This document shows, in pieces, positions 40,861-49,534 of a stretch of DNA of 55,377 bases (the first letter of the stretch is position 1; each line of letters starts with the position of its first letter). This DNA comes from Nostoc sp. JL33 (GTDB taxonomy: Bacteria > Cyanobacteriota > Cyanobacteriia > Cyanobacteriales > Nostocaceae), in assembly GCF_017114985.1 (NCBI RefSeq), contig NZ_JABXKP010000103.1, positions 1 through 55,377 of the forward strand, read 5' to 3'. The notes below the pieces were generated by a model, which saw only the letters and a list, made by a program, of their open reading frames with translations, did not search any database and was not told the origin of the DNA. The translations under genes and the position numbers were made by a program.

Positions 40861-42387
40861 CTATGCCCCGACAGCTTCTTTGGCGGCGTACAACACCTCA
40901 GCGTTAATTTCCTTGAAACCCCGATCGCGGGCAAATTTCTCAGTATTACGCTTTACTTTGCCGCGAACAAATCCCGGAATCTTATTCAATTCTGCTTGAC
41001 CATCTTTTGTCCAATTCAAATCAGAATCAGCAGAAATTCCTCTAGTAATTACTTCTTTGGTATCGTGACCACCGAAGATTTCTAATAGGTGATCTTCCAT
41101 TCCCAAAGTGAAGGAATTGTAGATCAAATCTGTAATCTGATTCGTGCCTTCGTAACCCATAAATGGTTTGTAACCAATGGGGAAGTTTTGGACGTGGATT
41201 GGTGCAGCAATTACGCCGCAGGGAATATCCAAACGTTTACCAACGTGGCGTTCCATTTGGGTACCGAAAATTGCGGAGGGTTCGACACGAGCGATCGCAT
41301 CCCCAATTGCACCATGATCTTCGGAGATTAGCACTTCATCGCAATACTCGCTCACCTGTTCGCGGAACCAGTCTGCATCATATTTACAGTAGGTTCCAGC
41401 CCAAACAACATGAATCCCCATTTCTCGCGCCAGAATCTTGGTGATGGCGGCGGCGTGGGTGTTGTCACCAAAGACCACAGCTTTTTTGCCAGTCAAGTTT
41501 TGACAGTCAATTGAACGGGAGAACCAAGCAGCCTGAGAGACATGCAGGGTTTGCTCATTGATGAAGTTTTCGTAGTCAACTTCTGCGCCTTGAGCGTTAA
41601 TTACCTGCTGAATCTTGCGAATACAACGGGCAGTTTCCACTACACCCATTGGAGTAATGTCTATATAAGGTGTGCCAAATTGTTCTTCCAGGTAACGAGC
41701 TGTGGTCAAACCGAGTTCACGGTAAGGCACCAGGTTAAACCAGGCTTGGGACATCTTTTTCAAGTCATTCACCGAAGCACCTTCGGGAATTAAGGTATTT
41801 ATCTCAATTCCCAAGTCAGCCATCAACCGTTTCAGTTCGGTGCAGTCGTGATTATTGTGGAAACCAAGGGTGGTAGTACCGATGATGTTAACTGAGGGTT
41901 TCGCAGTTTTGCCCTCTGGCAATTCGCCCCGCTTCCGGGCTTTTTCAATGTAGTATTGGACGATTTGATCCAAAGTGCGATCGGCGGCTTGCAGTTCGTT
42001 GTAGCGGTAGTGGTTCACATCCGCCAGCATTACGTCTCCTTTCGCTTCCAACTGCGATCGCTCAACAAAGTTGTGCAAATCCTCTTGCAAAATGCTGGAG
42101 GTGCAGGTGGGAGTTAACACAATCAGATCCGGGTGTTCCTCGGCATCCTTGCGGATGATGTTATCTACCACCTTCTCTTGAGAACCGCGTGCCAAAACGT
42201 TGCGATCGACGACACTGGTTGTTACCGGAGTAAAATTCCTTTCCCGCGATAGCATGGAGCGCATGACGTTAAAGTAGTCATCGCCAATGGGGGCGTGCAT
42301 GATCGCATGGACATTTTTAAAAGAGCTAGCGATTCGCAGAGTGCCGATGTGGGCTGGGCCTGCATACATCCAGTAAGCCAATTTCAT
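40861..42387 (-). CDS. chlB: Light-independent protochlorophyllide reductase subunit B
   Basis: A 508-aa ChlB, full normal length, from ATG 42387 (MKLAYWMYAGPAHIGTLRIA). ChlB with ChlN forms the catalytic NB protein of the dark-operative, nitrogenase-like enzyme that reduces protochlorophyllide to chlorophyllide using ChlL as electron donor. Family motifs are visible: VLTPTCTSSILQEDLHNF, NIIGTTTLGFHNNHDCTELK, VVFGDNTHAAAITKIL, and FGTQMERHVGKRLDIPCGVI. The cysteine in TPTCTSS is a conserved position. chlL and chlN are not in this window. Its upstream spacer contains a dispersed hairpin element. Confidence 0.97.
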   Translation of the reverse strand: MKLAYWMYAGPAHIGTLRIASSFKNVHAIMHAPIGDDYFNVMRSMLSRERNFTPVTTSVVDRNVLARGSQEKVVDNIIRKDAEEHPDLIVLTPTCTSSILQEDLHNFVERSQLEAKGDVMLADVNHYRYNELQAADRTLDQIVQYYIEKARKRGELPEGKTAKPSVNIIGTTTLGFHNNHDCTELKRLMADLGIEINTLIPEGASVNDLKKMSQAWFNLVPYRELGLTTARYLEEQFGTPYIDITPMGVVETARCIRKIQQVINAQGAEVDYENFINEQTLHVSQAAWFSRSIDCQNLTGKKAVVFGDNTHAAAITKILAREMGIHVVWAGTYCKYDADWFREQVSEYCDEVLISEDHGAIGDAIARVEPSAIFGTQMERHVGKRLDIPCGVIAAPIHVQNFPIGYKPFMGYEGTNQITDLIYNSFTLGMEDHLLEIFGGHDTKEVITRGISADSDLNWTKDGQAELNKIPGFVRGKVKRNTEKFARDRGFKEINAEVLYAAKEAVGA

Positions 42388-42800
42388 GTTTGTGTTCTCC
42401 CTTTTCAATAGAAATAACACGGAGTCCGATAAGAGTGGACTATAAGTGCTTGATTATTATTAAATCGTTTCTGATTGTCTCAAAACTTGTAGCCCTAAAG
42501 AAGTGAAGACTTGTAAGGGTTTTATCTGAGGTGCGTAGGTGTAGGCATCGCTCAAACCGAGTTCCTGATTGGAATCTAGCTTCTGAATTTAACAATATTA
42601 CTGTTGTTTTTTTAAAATAAATCTTAATTTTTCGGCAAATTAAAATCTCGTTTCCAGCCTCTGGCTGGAAATGCTCATCATAGCGGCTCTGCCGCAAGTC
42701 TTAAGGCGGAGCCTCCTATAGGTATTCCCAGTCAGAGACTGGGAACGAGAGAACAATGGCAAAATTCGGGAGAGTATAAATTAATTTGGAGAGGTGTTAG
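42388..42800. other. Spacer upstream of chlB with a multi-hairpin repeat
   Basis: No credible gene; an 85-codon minus-strand frame at 42440-42697 overlaps repeat DNA. The chlB promoter should lie at about 42390-42550. Confidence 0.45.
42651..42745. repeat. Multi-hairpin dispersed element
   Basis: Two strong hairpins with matching design, TTTCCAGCC/GGCTGGAAA (42651-42671) and TTCCCAGTC/GACTGGGAA (42725-42745), enclose two smaller ones (GCGGCTCTGCCGC and AGGCGGAGCCTCCT). Elements beginning TTCCAGCCTCTGGCTGGAA are common intergenic repeats in this group. Confidence 0.7.
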
Positions 42801-43370
42801 TTACTGCCGAAAAATTTCTACTTTTTCTAACACTACGTCTTGATTAGGACGATCTCTAGTCGTAGGCACGTTGGCGATGCGGTTGACTATATCCATACCT
42901 TCGACAACTTTACCAAAAACACTGTGTTTGCGGTCAAGATGAGGCGTTGGCCCTTCTGTAATGAACCATTGCGAACCATTAGTACCGCGTCCTGCATTTG
43001 CCATTGAGAGGATACCGGCACTAGAGTGTTTCAACTCAGGATGAAACTCATCTTCAAATTGATATCCCGGGCCACCAGTACCCCAACGGTTGGCCATATC
43101 TGGATAACGAGCCAGGGGATCGCCACACTGAATCATAAAATCAGGGATAACTCGGTGAAAGCGAATTCCATCGTAGGCAGGAGTCCCTTTCTGAGATTGA
43201 CCTGTCTTAGGGTCTTTCCAGTCGATTGTCCCGGTTGCTAAACCTACAAAATTTTTGACGGTATTGGGGGTTTTGTCTTCCTCCAAACGAACTATAATTT
43301 GACCCAAGGAAGTAATTAAACGAGCGTGCAATGTGCCATCACCGGGAATATTAATTTCTGGAAAATCCAT
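42801..43370 (-). CDS. Cyclophilin-type peptidyl-prolyl isomerase
   Basis: A 189-aa cytosolic cyclophilin without a signal peptide. It catalyses cis-trans isomerisation of Xaa-Pro bonds. The active-site arginine is in GIRFHRVIPDFMIQCGDP, and the hydrophobic pocket motifs follow (SSAGILSMANAGRGTNGSQ, WFITEGPTPHLDRKHSVFGK). An insertion at about 45-65 (DWKDPKTGQSQKGTPAYDG) is found in bacterial and chloroplast relatives. Starts at ATG 43370. Probably monocistronic. Confidence 0.94.
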   Translation of the reverse strand: MDFPEINIPGDGTLHARLITSLGQIIVRLEEDKTPNTVKNFVGLATGTIDWKDPKTGQSQKGTPAYDGIRFHRVIPDFMIQCGDPLARYPDMANRWGTGGPGYQFEDEFHPELKHSSAGILSMANAGRGTNGSQWFITEGPTPHLDRKHSVFGKVVEGMDIVNRIANVPTTRDRPNQDVVLEKVEIFRQ

Positions 43371-43490
43371 GAGCTATCCTATGAATGAAAACTTCTAGTA
43401 TTTGACCTACGATAAGCTTATCAGCATTCAAGTTACAGGTTTACAGATTACGAAAAAACTGAACCAAGGAAACTTTAGAAAACGAATATT

Positions 43491-45491
43491 TTACTCTGGT
43501 AAATTAATCGCTGGATTACGGCTAAAGAATCCTCTAGGTACTAGCTTAAAGCCAACTTGGTGAACAGGCATCACAGGCCAATCTTCCGATCGCGGAATAT
43601 GAGTTACGCCCATTGTGTACCACAGTACGATATCTTCACCCATTAAGGACTCATCGTCAGCAATATATTTTGGCAAACCCTGTCCGGGTTGAGTCTGGTT
43701 GGGATAATCACCACCAGCATAAAGTTCAGTAGGTTTATATTTTGTTACCCAGACGTGGTGAGTCGCAAATTCTGCCTTTTGACGGATGTTTGAGCCTTCC
43801 ACAGGGAAAAATATGGAGTTTCCTTCAGGCATCAGCATATATCCAGGTGCAGCGCCTAGAGCATTCTTTTTGTCTGCGCTAACAATCATCCATTCCCGAC
43901 TGTGTTTCATATCCAAATCGCGGACAGCAGCCGTTTCTTTTGCTAATGGGGTTTCTGTAACTGCGTAGTTTACCGCCGTAGGCATCGCATTTCCTAAAGG
44001 ATTTTTCTCATCCATCGGCAAAGCTTTCACATTCATTTCCATCACAGAATTAGCCTGACCATCGACATCGAAATCTAGGCGATAGTTGAAAAAGTGCTGG
44101 TGATTTACTCCAAAAATATTCTTAGCAATTAGCCGACCATAGGAATCATCCTCAGATTGCTTTTGGGCAGCCGTTCCCTGCGCCAGTACGATACCCGTTA
44201 ATTCATTTTGGACTTCCAAAGTCCCATCTTGGTGAAAAATCCAATTAATGCTGTAATCATAGTTGTCAACGGCCGCAGTCATCGACATCACTAATTCTCG
44301 ACTGCGACGCACATCATTACGCTGAGTATTATACTCATAGTGTTTCCACAGCATTCCGCGATCGCGTTCATAGATACCGATAATCCCTGGTATCTTATAA
44401 GGTTCTCCCTGCTCATTAGCAAATACAGCATCCAGCAAAAGACCGTTTTCAGGAATTTCTTTACCTAAGTCCATCGTATTTGCTAGCAAACCAAGGTTGT
44501 ATTCCCCAACATCAAAAGCATTCCTAAACGACCAAGTGGGATCTGGATCGCCGTAAGGAACTACCATCTCTGATAGGCTAGCGCGGTATAAAACTGGTCT
44601 GATATCTTTTCCGTCGTCGTGTGTTACTTGGTACAGCACCAATCCACTACGAGGATGCATTAAATAGCGAAACTTCCAACCTTGCCAGCTAATTTCATTG
44701 TTATTAATTCGGAAACTTGCACCATTTGGTTGCAGAATCTTTAATGCTTTAGGCGCTGAAAGTAATTTACCCAAGGACTTTACATCATAATCCCAGTTTT
44801 CTTTAGAGAAAGGTACGTTTCCTCTGTCAACAAAACTGGCGATTTTACCCGTGTTCAAATTGACTGTTGCTAAGACTCCTTCAATCGGACTACCGTAATA
44901 GTTCCAGCGATCGCCTTTGTAATAAGATAAGGCTCGACAAAGACGATTACCTGTTGCTTGTTCCTGTTGACTCAGGATTCCTGGTGCCCAACAACTGATT
45001 TTGACTTGATCAAAATCTGTAATTCCCCGCTTTCGCATCGCTGTTTGCCATCGGGAATCGGCTTTAACTACCTGAGTTGCCAGTTCATATTCTGAAGCGA
45101 CGATCGCAGGTTGAACAGAGGGTATTTCTTTCCAGGAATTTAAAGTTTTGCTTGTGAGATCAACAATTCCCTCATAGGTTTTGTTTTGCGAACGTTCATA
45201 GATTACCAAAAAAGCTTTTCGCCCAAAAGCTTTACCAGGTGTAAATTTCAGAACTTCTTCTTTATCTGGTTCTTCTAAGGCAATAAGTGGAAAAGCTGCC
45301 ATTTCACTCAAAGATTTTTCTCTTTTGATCACTGAAACGGCTGTGCTAATTTCTGCCTCGGTTAGCGAAGTGAGAGGATGGGAAATCGAAGGCTGTTGAG
45401 CCGTCAATATTCCGATTAGTCCCAGTGAGATAGAAATGACAACAATGATGGCAATAGCTAGCCACAAAAAACGCTTTAGCCGCTTAATCAT
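43491..45491 (-). CDS. Copper amine oxidase (primary-amine oxidase), membrane-anchored
   Basis: A 666-aa copper/TPQ enzyme oxidising primary amines to aldehydes with release of ammonia and hydrogen peroxide. An N-terminal span (about 9-30, FLWLAIAIIVVISISLGLIG) makes it membrane-anchored or exported. Key residues are visible: catalytic-base D327 (RNAFDVGEYNLG), the TPQ precursor Y411 in VDNYDYSINW, and copper ligands H464 and H466 in GVNHQHFFNY. A further His is in MGVTHIPRSEDWPVM near the C-terminus. Length is normal for the family. No linked transporter or dehydrogenase genes are seen. It could supply ammonium from amines outside the cytoplasm, which is inference. Confidence 0.92.
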   Translation of the reverse strand: MIKRLKRFLWLAIAIIVVISISLGLIGILTAQQPSISHPLTSLTEAEISTAVSVIKREKSLSEMAAFPLIALEEPDKEEVLKFTPGKAFGRKAFLVIYERSQNKTYEGIVDLTSKTLNSWKEIPSVQPAIVASEYELATQVVKADSRWQTAMRKRGITDFDQVKISCWAPGILSQQEQATGNRLCRALSYYKGDRWNYYGSPIEGVLATVNLNTGKIASFVDRGNVPFSKENWDYDVKSLGKLLSAPKALKILQPNGASFRINNNEISWQGWKFRYLMHPRSGLVLYQVTHDDGKDIRPVLYRASLSEMVVPYGDPDPTWSFRNAFDVGEYNLGLLANTMDLGKEIPENGLLLDAVFANEQGEPYKIPGIIGIYERDRGMLWKHYEYNTQRNDVRRSRELVMSMTAAVDNYDYSINWIFHQDGTLEVQNELTGIVLAQGTAAQKQSEDDSYGRLIAKNIFGVNHQHFFNYRLDFDVDGQANSVMEMNVKALPMDEKNPLGNAMPTAVNYAVTETPLAKETAAVRDLDMKHSREWMIVSADKKNALGAAPGYMLMPEGNSIFFPVEGSNIRQKAEFATHHVWVTKYKPTELYAGGDYPNQTQPGQGLPKYIADDESLMGEDIVLWYTMGVTHIPRSEDWPVMPVHQVGFKLVPRGFFSRNPAINLPE

Positions 45492-45630
45492 CTTTTACAT
45501 TTTTACAAAAGACGTATAGTTATCTATTTCCAAGCCTAAGCATGAAAACCGATAAATTAAGAGGCTAAAGCCAAATTAATTTGTTAATAGTTGGGGAGTA
45601 GGGAGTAGGGAGAAATAAACAATGCCCAAT

Positions 45631-46155
45631 TTACGCAGAAACTAAACGACGTAAAGATTCAGCACGGCGTTTAGCAATAGGGTTATTTGGAGCCAATTTT
45701 AGTGCTTCTTCGTAACTTTGTAACGCCTGAGTAGTTAACTTTTTTTTCTCATAAGCGTGACCGAGATTATTCAACCCTGTTACGTAGTCTGGTTTAGCTT
45801 TTAGGGCTTCTTTATACTGACGAATTGCTAGGTCATATTGCTCTTGGATAAAATAAATATAACCCAGCCCGTTGTAAATAGGGGCAATATTTTCTTCCCC
45901 CTCTTCTTGGGCAGCTTTGATCGCTTTTTGAAACAGCAGTATCGCTTGGGAATACATTTTTTTGTCTGAATAAATACTGCCTAACTCATAATATTCTTGA
46001 GTCGTACCCTTTTCTTTCTCTAACTTCTTCCGCAATCTTCCAAAAGAGCCTTCAATCTTGCGAGTTTTGAAAATCTGCCGAAAAACACTCACGGCTGCAA
46101 TTGTGAGTATAACCACCAAAACTGAGAGATAAACAACGGCTAGACTGTTATCCAT
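45631..46155 (-). CDS. TPR-repeat membrane-anchored protein
   Basis: A 174-aa protein. A membrane span lies at about residues 7-25 (VVYLSVLVVILTIAAVSVF), followed by a basic linker and about three TPR units (YYELGSIYSDKKMYSQAILL, YNGLGYIYFIQEQYDLAIRQ, LNNLGHAYEKKKLTTQALQS). TPR domains mediate protein-protein contacts; a single-span anchored TPR protein of this size is typical of cyanobacterial photosystem or envelope assembly factors. The partner is unknown. Starts at ATG 46155. Confidence 0.85.
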   Translation of the reverse strand: MDNSLAVVYLSVLVVILTIAAVSVFRQIFKTRKIEGSFGRLRKKLEKEKGTTQEYYELGSIYSDKKMYSQAILLFQKAIKAAQEEGEENIAPIYNGLGYIYFIQEQYDLAIRQYKEALKAKPDYVTGLNNLGHAYEKKKLTTQALQSYEEALKLAPNNPIAKRRAESLRRLVSA

Positions 46156-46271
46156 TGCTGCAAATACAAATATTAAAAGTTACTTCTGTAATCTATTATC
46201 AGCCTATTGGGGATGAGGGAGATAAGGATAATTATCTTAACTCCTGTACGCGATTAATCCCATCTCTCTTG

Positions 46272-46296
46272 TACAGACGCGATTAATCGCGTCTCT
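46272..46296. repeat. 25-bp small dispersed repeat, copy 2
   Basis: Exact copy of the repeat at 5718-5742 and 54787-54811, with palindrome GACGCGATTAATCGCGTC. A degenerate copy (TACGCGATTAATCCCATCTC) lies 25 bp upstream, giving a tandem arrangement. The final base overlaps the last position of the stop codon region of the solute-binding protein gene. Confidence 0.85.
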
Positions 46297-47111
46297 TACG
46301 GTAAGCCCCAATATTGAGAGCGTTGCTGGAGCCAACCTGATGCTAAGTAACGAGCGATCGCTTGATTGACATTCCGTCTTAATTCATCGTACTGCAATCC
46401 CTTGGGCATGACTACAGACAAGGGTTCAGTTGATAGCTTAATTGGCAATAGCCGATATTGGGGATATTGTTGCACCCAACCACTCAGAACGCTAGCATCT
46501 GCGGCAAAGGCAAAGGCGGCATTAGTTTCTATTTGCGATCGCGCTTCGTCATATGAATTCACTCCTACCAACTTTGCATTTGGCACATAGTACCGCACTT
46601 GAGCAATGGTGCTGGAGTTATTGAGTACAGCAATTTTTTGTTTTGCAAAATCACTCAATTTCTGTACAGAGGGATCTTTTGTAACTAATACAGTGCTATC
46701 CAAATAGTAGGGAACACTGAAACTAACTATGCGGCTGCGAGATTCGGTTGCTGTCACCCTAGCGATCGCAAAATCAACTTTCTTGTCTAAGACTACAGAC
46801 AGGCGATCGCTATTCGCTACAGGTTTAAACTTGACAGCCTCGGCTTTCCCAACCAAATCAACTGCCAAGCGCTGTGCCAAGTCAATTTCCAAGCCTTGCA
46901 AATTGCCACTAGCATCTCTAAATCCCAAGGGACGCAAGTTATCCTTAACGGCAACAGTTAGATAGCCTCGCTGCTGAATTTCTGGCATTTCGGCAGCAGA
47001 TGCAGTTAATCCCGTCCCCACTATAAACAAACAAAAAATCCAAACAATAGTGGCGGACAATACCAGATGTAACCGAGTAATTACTTGCCATCTGTTACAT
47101 CCGTTATACAT
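46296..47111 (-). CDS. Periplasmic amino-acid-type solute-binding protein
   Basis: A 271-aa SBP_bac_3 family protein. A signal peptide (about residues 15-40, LSATIVWIFCLFIVGTG) ends at ASAAEMPE. The domain opens IQQRGYLTVAVKDNLRPLGF and has the family block GLEIDLAQRLAVDLVG, then VDFAIARVTATESRSRIVSF. Such proteins deliver polar amino acids to an ABC importer. The permease and ATPase are not adjacent. The gene begins 13 bp after rplT, so it may be read from the ribosomal-protein promoter, which is an unusual pairing. Confidence 0.85.
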   Translation of the reverse strand: MYNGCNRWQVITRLHLVLSATIVWIFCLFIVGTGLTASAAEMPEIQQRGYLTVAVKDNLRPLGFRDASGNLQGLEIDLAQRLAVDLVGKAEAVKFKPVANSDRLSVVLDKKVDFAIARVTATESRSRIVSFSVPYYLDSTVLVTKDPSVQKLSDFAKQKIAVLNNSSTIAQVRYYVPNAKLVGVNSYDEARSQIETNAAFAFAADASVLSGWVQQYPQYRLLPIKLSTEPLSVVMPKGLQYDELRRNVNQAIARYLASGWLQQRSQYWGLP

Positions 47112-47123
47112 CCGTTGCCACCT

Positions 47124-47480
47124 TTATCCTTTAGCTTGATTTGCCAATTCAGCAACTTTGCCGAAGCTAGCTGGATCGAGGACTGCTAATTGTGCCAACA
47201 TCTTGCGATTTAGTTGGATATCAGCTTTTTTCAAGTTACCGATCAACTGGCTGTAACTCAAGCCGTGTTGCCTTGAAGCAGCGTTGATGCGGGTGATCCA
47301 AAGGCGACGAAAATCGCGCTTTTTCTTTTTGCGATCGCGGTAGGCACTGCGTAGCGCCTTCATCACTTGTTGGTTGGCGGTTCTAAACAGAGTTGAGTGA
47401 GAACCGCGAAAACCTTTAGCTAGTTTGAGAATTTTATTGCGGCGCTTCCGAGCTACATTACCGCGTTTTACCCGTGTCAT
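47124..47480 (-). CDS. rplT: 50S ribosomal protein L20
   Basis: A 118-aa L20 of standard length, highly basic at the N-terminus (TRVKRGNVARKRRNKILKLA). It has the conserved KGFRGSHSTLFRTANQQVMK and WITRINAASRQHGLSYSQLI blocks. It binds 23S rRNA early in 50S assembly and, in many bacteria, represses its own operon. It follows rpmI by 19 bp on the same strand. infC, often upstream in other bacteria, is not here. Confidence 0.98.
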   Translation of the reverse strand: MTRVKRGNVARKRRNKILKLAKGFRGSHSTLFRTANQQVMKALRSAYRDRKKKKRDFRRLWITRINAASRQHGLSYSQLIGNLKKADIQLNRKMLAQLAVLDPASFGKVAELANQAKG

Positions 47481-47499
47481 AACTTATTTCCTTAAATAC

Positions 47500-47697
47500 T
47501 TACAAATATGGGAGCATCAAGCGCACGTTAAGTTCATCGCGTTCATGTACAAGCGCACTCTGACGCATACTACGCTTTTTGTTAGAACTTTTGTGTTCTA
47601 AAAGGTGGCTTTTGAACGCTTTACGACGGACGATTTTGCCGGTGCCGGTGGCACGGAATCGCTTCGCTGCGGCTTTACGAGTCTTTAGTTTAGGCAT
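47500..47697 (-). CDS. rpmI: 50S ribosomal protein L35
   Basis: A 65-aa L35 of standard length (MPKLKTRKAAAKRFRATGTG, KIVRRKAFKSHLLEHKSSNK). It is the first gene of the rpmI-rplT operon. The 115-bp spacer to the divergent GrpB gene must hold the promoter and any L20-dependent leader; no clear leader structure was recognised. Confidence 0.98.
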   Translation of the reverse strand: MPKLKTRKAAAKRFRATGTGKIVRRKAFKSHLLEHKSSNKKRSMRQSALVHERDELNVRLMLPYL

Positions 47698-47812
47698 GGT
47701 TTAGCTTTAATTCGACACGATCCATAATTATATACTATTTAAATTGCTCGAATGGCAACTAAATAAACGATTTAACTAACCACGATCCGTGTAGATAAAA
47801 TTAATTTCACCG

Positions 47813-48328
47813 ATGGATGAAGTAAATATAGTCGAATATGACCCACGTTGGCAGACTTTGTTTGCACAAGAAGCCGAGCGTATTTGGCAGGCACTAGGCA
47901 ATGACTTAGTTGTGGAAGTTGAACATATTGGCAGTACGGCAGTACCAGGAATGGCAGCCAAACCAGTTATTGACATTATGGTAGGGGTACATTCCTTAAT
48001 AGATGCGAAATCTGCTGTTCCGATATTAGAATCTTTGGGATACGTTTATTGGCGTGAAAACCCACATCCAGGACGGATGTTTTTTGTGAAAGGAATGCCA
48101 CCATATGGAAAGCAACGTACTCACCATGTTCATATAGTCGAGGTGAAGAGCGAATTTTGGGAACGCAAGCTATTTTGCGACTATCTCAGAAGGCATCCTG
48201 AGGAGGCGAAACGTTACGAAGCTTTAAAACGCGATTTGGCGGCAACTTTTAGGAGCGATCGCGAGGCTTATACCAATGGTAAAAATGACTATATCCGGGC
48301 TGTGATGTCAAAAGCGCGGTGTGAGTAG
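47813..48328 (+). CDS. GrpB family protein (nucleotidyltransferase-like)
   Basis: A 171-aa GrpB/UPF0157 protein. The fold is nucleotidyltransferase-like, with VEHIGSTAVPGMAAKPVIDI (the GS...D-x-D-like motif region), followed by HHVHIVEVKSEFWERKLFCD and the C-terminal YTNGKNDYIRAVMSKA. Members include proteins of unknown substrate and some dephospho-CoA kinase fusions. It is divergent from rpmI. Complete by length. Biochemical role not established. Confidence 0.9.
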   Translation: MDEVNIVEYDPRWQTLFAQEAERIWQALGNDLVVEVEHIGSTAVPGMAAKPVIDIMVGVHSLIDAKSAVPILESLGYVYWRENPHPGRMFFVKGMPPYGKQRTHHVHIVEVKSEFWERKLFCDYLRRHPEEAKRYEALKRDLAATFRSDREAYTNGKNDYIRAVMSKARCE

Positions 48329-48419
48329 ATGGGGAAAATCGCTTTTGTCAAACGGACTTCCAAAAAAAAATATCCCAAAACTGAAGCAAAAATCCTCTCT
48401 ATTTCTCCTCTCTCTGTGT

Positions 48420-48556
48420 TCTCTGCGTCTGGAGTGGTAGCCTGCGGCAAGCCCTCCGGCTTGGTGCAGTCGCTCATCGGGGAAACCCCCTGTTCCCGCG
48501 CTGCTTCACCGCTCCGCGTCTACGTTTATTCCGATAATTTATTTCTTGGAAATCCC
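48420..48556. repeat. Composite of dispersed repeat modules
   Basis: Contains GC-rich modules whose reverse complement matches the CATGAGCGACTGCACCAAGC region near 1231-1251, and then the 24-bp string at 48533-48556 identical to 11553-11576. The apparent frame running across it from 48329 is not considered a gene. Confidence 0.65.
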
Positions 48557-48566
48557 AAATGCAGTT

Positions 48567-48872
48567 TTAAGGAATATCCTCACTTAAGAAAACTGTATCT
48601 AAATCCCGATAACCACTGACAATACGTGCAACTTCCACACCACCATCAAGGGGACGATAAAATATCAAGTAATCTTCTACCGGCAAACTCCGTAAACCGT
48701 TGCCAAAATTATCGCAACTTTGCCCCATATTAGGAAAATCAGCCAACAGCTTACACTGCTGTTTAATTTTTTTGTTGAGTCTTTGAGCTGCACCAGGATT
48801 AAAGCGCGTAATATAACTGCTAATTTCTTTCAAATCTAATCTAGCTGAAGGCGCTAAAATACACCTACTCAT
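48567..48872 (-). CDS. ParE-family toxin
   Basis: A 101-aa ParE/RelE-fold toxin. It opens with RCILAPSARLDLKEISSYIT, has AAQRLNKKIKQQCKLLADFP, and closes with SLPVEDYLIFYRPLDGGVEV and RIVSGYRDL. ParE toxins poison DNA gyrase, though some relatives act as ribonucleases. The start overlaps the antitoxin stop by one base, the usual coupling. The frame appears intact. Confidence 0.88.
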   Translation of the reverse strand: MSRCILAPSARLDLKEISSYITRFNPGAAQRLNKKIKQQCKLLADFPNMGQSCDNFGNGLRSLPVEDYLIFYRPLDGGVEVARIVSGYRDLDTVFLSEDIP

Positions 48873-49156
48873 TATTTAGCAGCCTCAGCTTGTTGCATTT
48901 GAGCTTGGGCGCGTCGAATGTCTTCCTCTATTTCTGCAAATACCTCTTCACCATCAATTCCTTCACCACGTTCGAGTTCTTCGATACCAACTTGGATTTT
49001 AGCTTTCAATTCTGCTAGACGCTGTTCTCGAATGCGATCGCGTTCTTCTAGCAACCTCAATGCTTCACCCATCACTTCACTAACTGAGTGATATTTCCCA
49101 CTACTAACTTTATCCTTAACCAACTGCTCCAGTTCTGGGGTCAAAGATATATTCAC
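48872..49156 (-). CDS. ParD-family antitoxin
   Basis: A 94-aa antitoxin. The N-terminal ribbon-helix-helix (NISLTPELEQLVKDKVSSGK, SVSEVMGEALRLLEERD) binds operator DNA, and the acidic helical C-terminus (IEELERGEGIDGEEVFAEIE) wraps the toxin. It is first in the operon. Complete and probably active. Confidence 0.88.
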   Translation of the reverse strand: MNISLTPELEQLVKDKVSSGKYHSVSEVMGEALRLLEERDRIREQRLAELKAKIQVGIEELERGEGIDGEEVFAEIEEDIRRAQAQMQQAEAAK

Positions 49157-49534
49157 AACTATTACCTCATTCCATTTACCCTATATCCTAACCGACAGGG
49201 GTTAGAGCAAGATTAAAATAATTCGTATTTGAATCAATTGGGGTATAAATCTCCAATTAAACCTCGTCTAACTTGAGAACTGTAGTTTTTTACCAAAGTT
49301 TTGCGATTGCTTCCTTCGTCGCAATGACACAACAGAATAATTCAAAACTCCAGGTTTCAACATGGACGAGGTTTAATTAAAGATCACCAAGAAAGCCAAT
49401 TACGTGCCAGTGTTTCACCAATAATTACGTTAGCGCAGCGTTAGCGACGTAGGAGCGTCATTACGAATTACGTTAGCGAGTATTCGTACTCCTGCGGAGG
49501 ACAAGCTACGCGCTGCGTCTCGTAGAGAAATTAG
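49157..49534. other. Spacer with a MITE-like element and repeat modules
   Basis: No gene. It holds the 134-bp inverted-repeat element (49255-49388) and, at 49430-49530, GC-rich modules including a 24-bp string (49485-49508) whose reverse complement is at 55323-55346. Confidence 0.6.
49255..49388. mobile_element. Candidate MITE, 134 bp
   Basis: Perfect 14-bp terminal inverted repeats AATTAAACCTCGTC (49255-49268) and GACGAGGTTTAATT (49375-49388) surround about 106 bp with no open frame. Compact, non-coding, with exact ends: the form of a miniature inverted-repeat transposable element. The parent transposase is not in this window. Confidence 0.6.

Noticed and set aside
48329..48619. 96-codon frame after the GrpB gene
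   Set aside because: Runs through composite repeat modules and overlaps the end of the ParE gene on the other strand.
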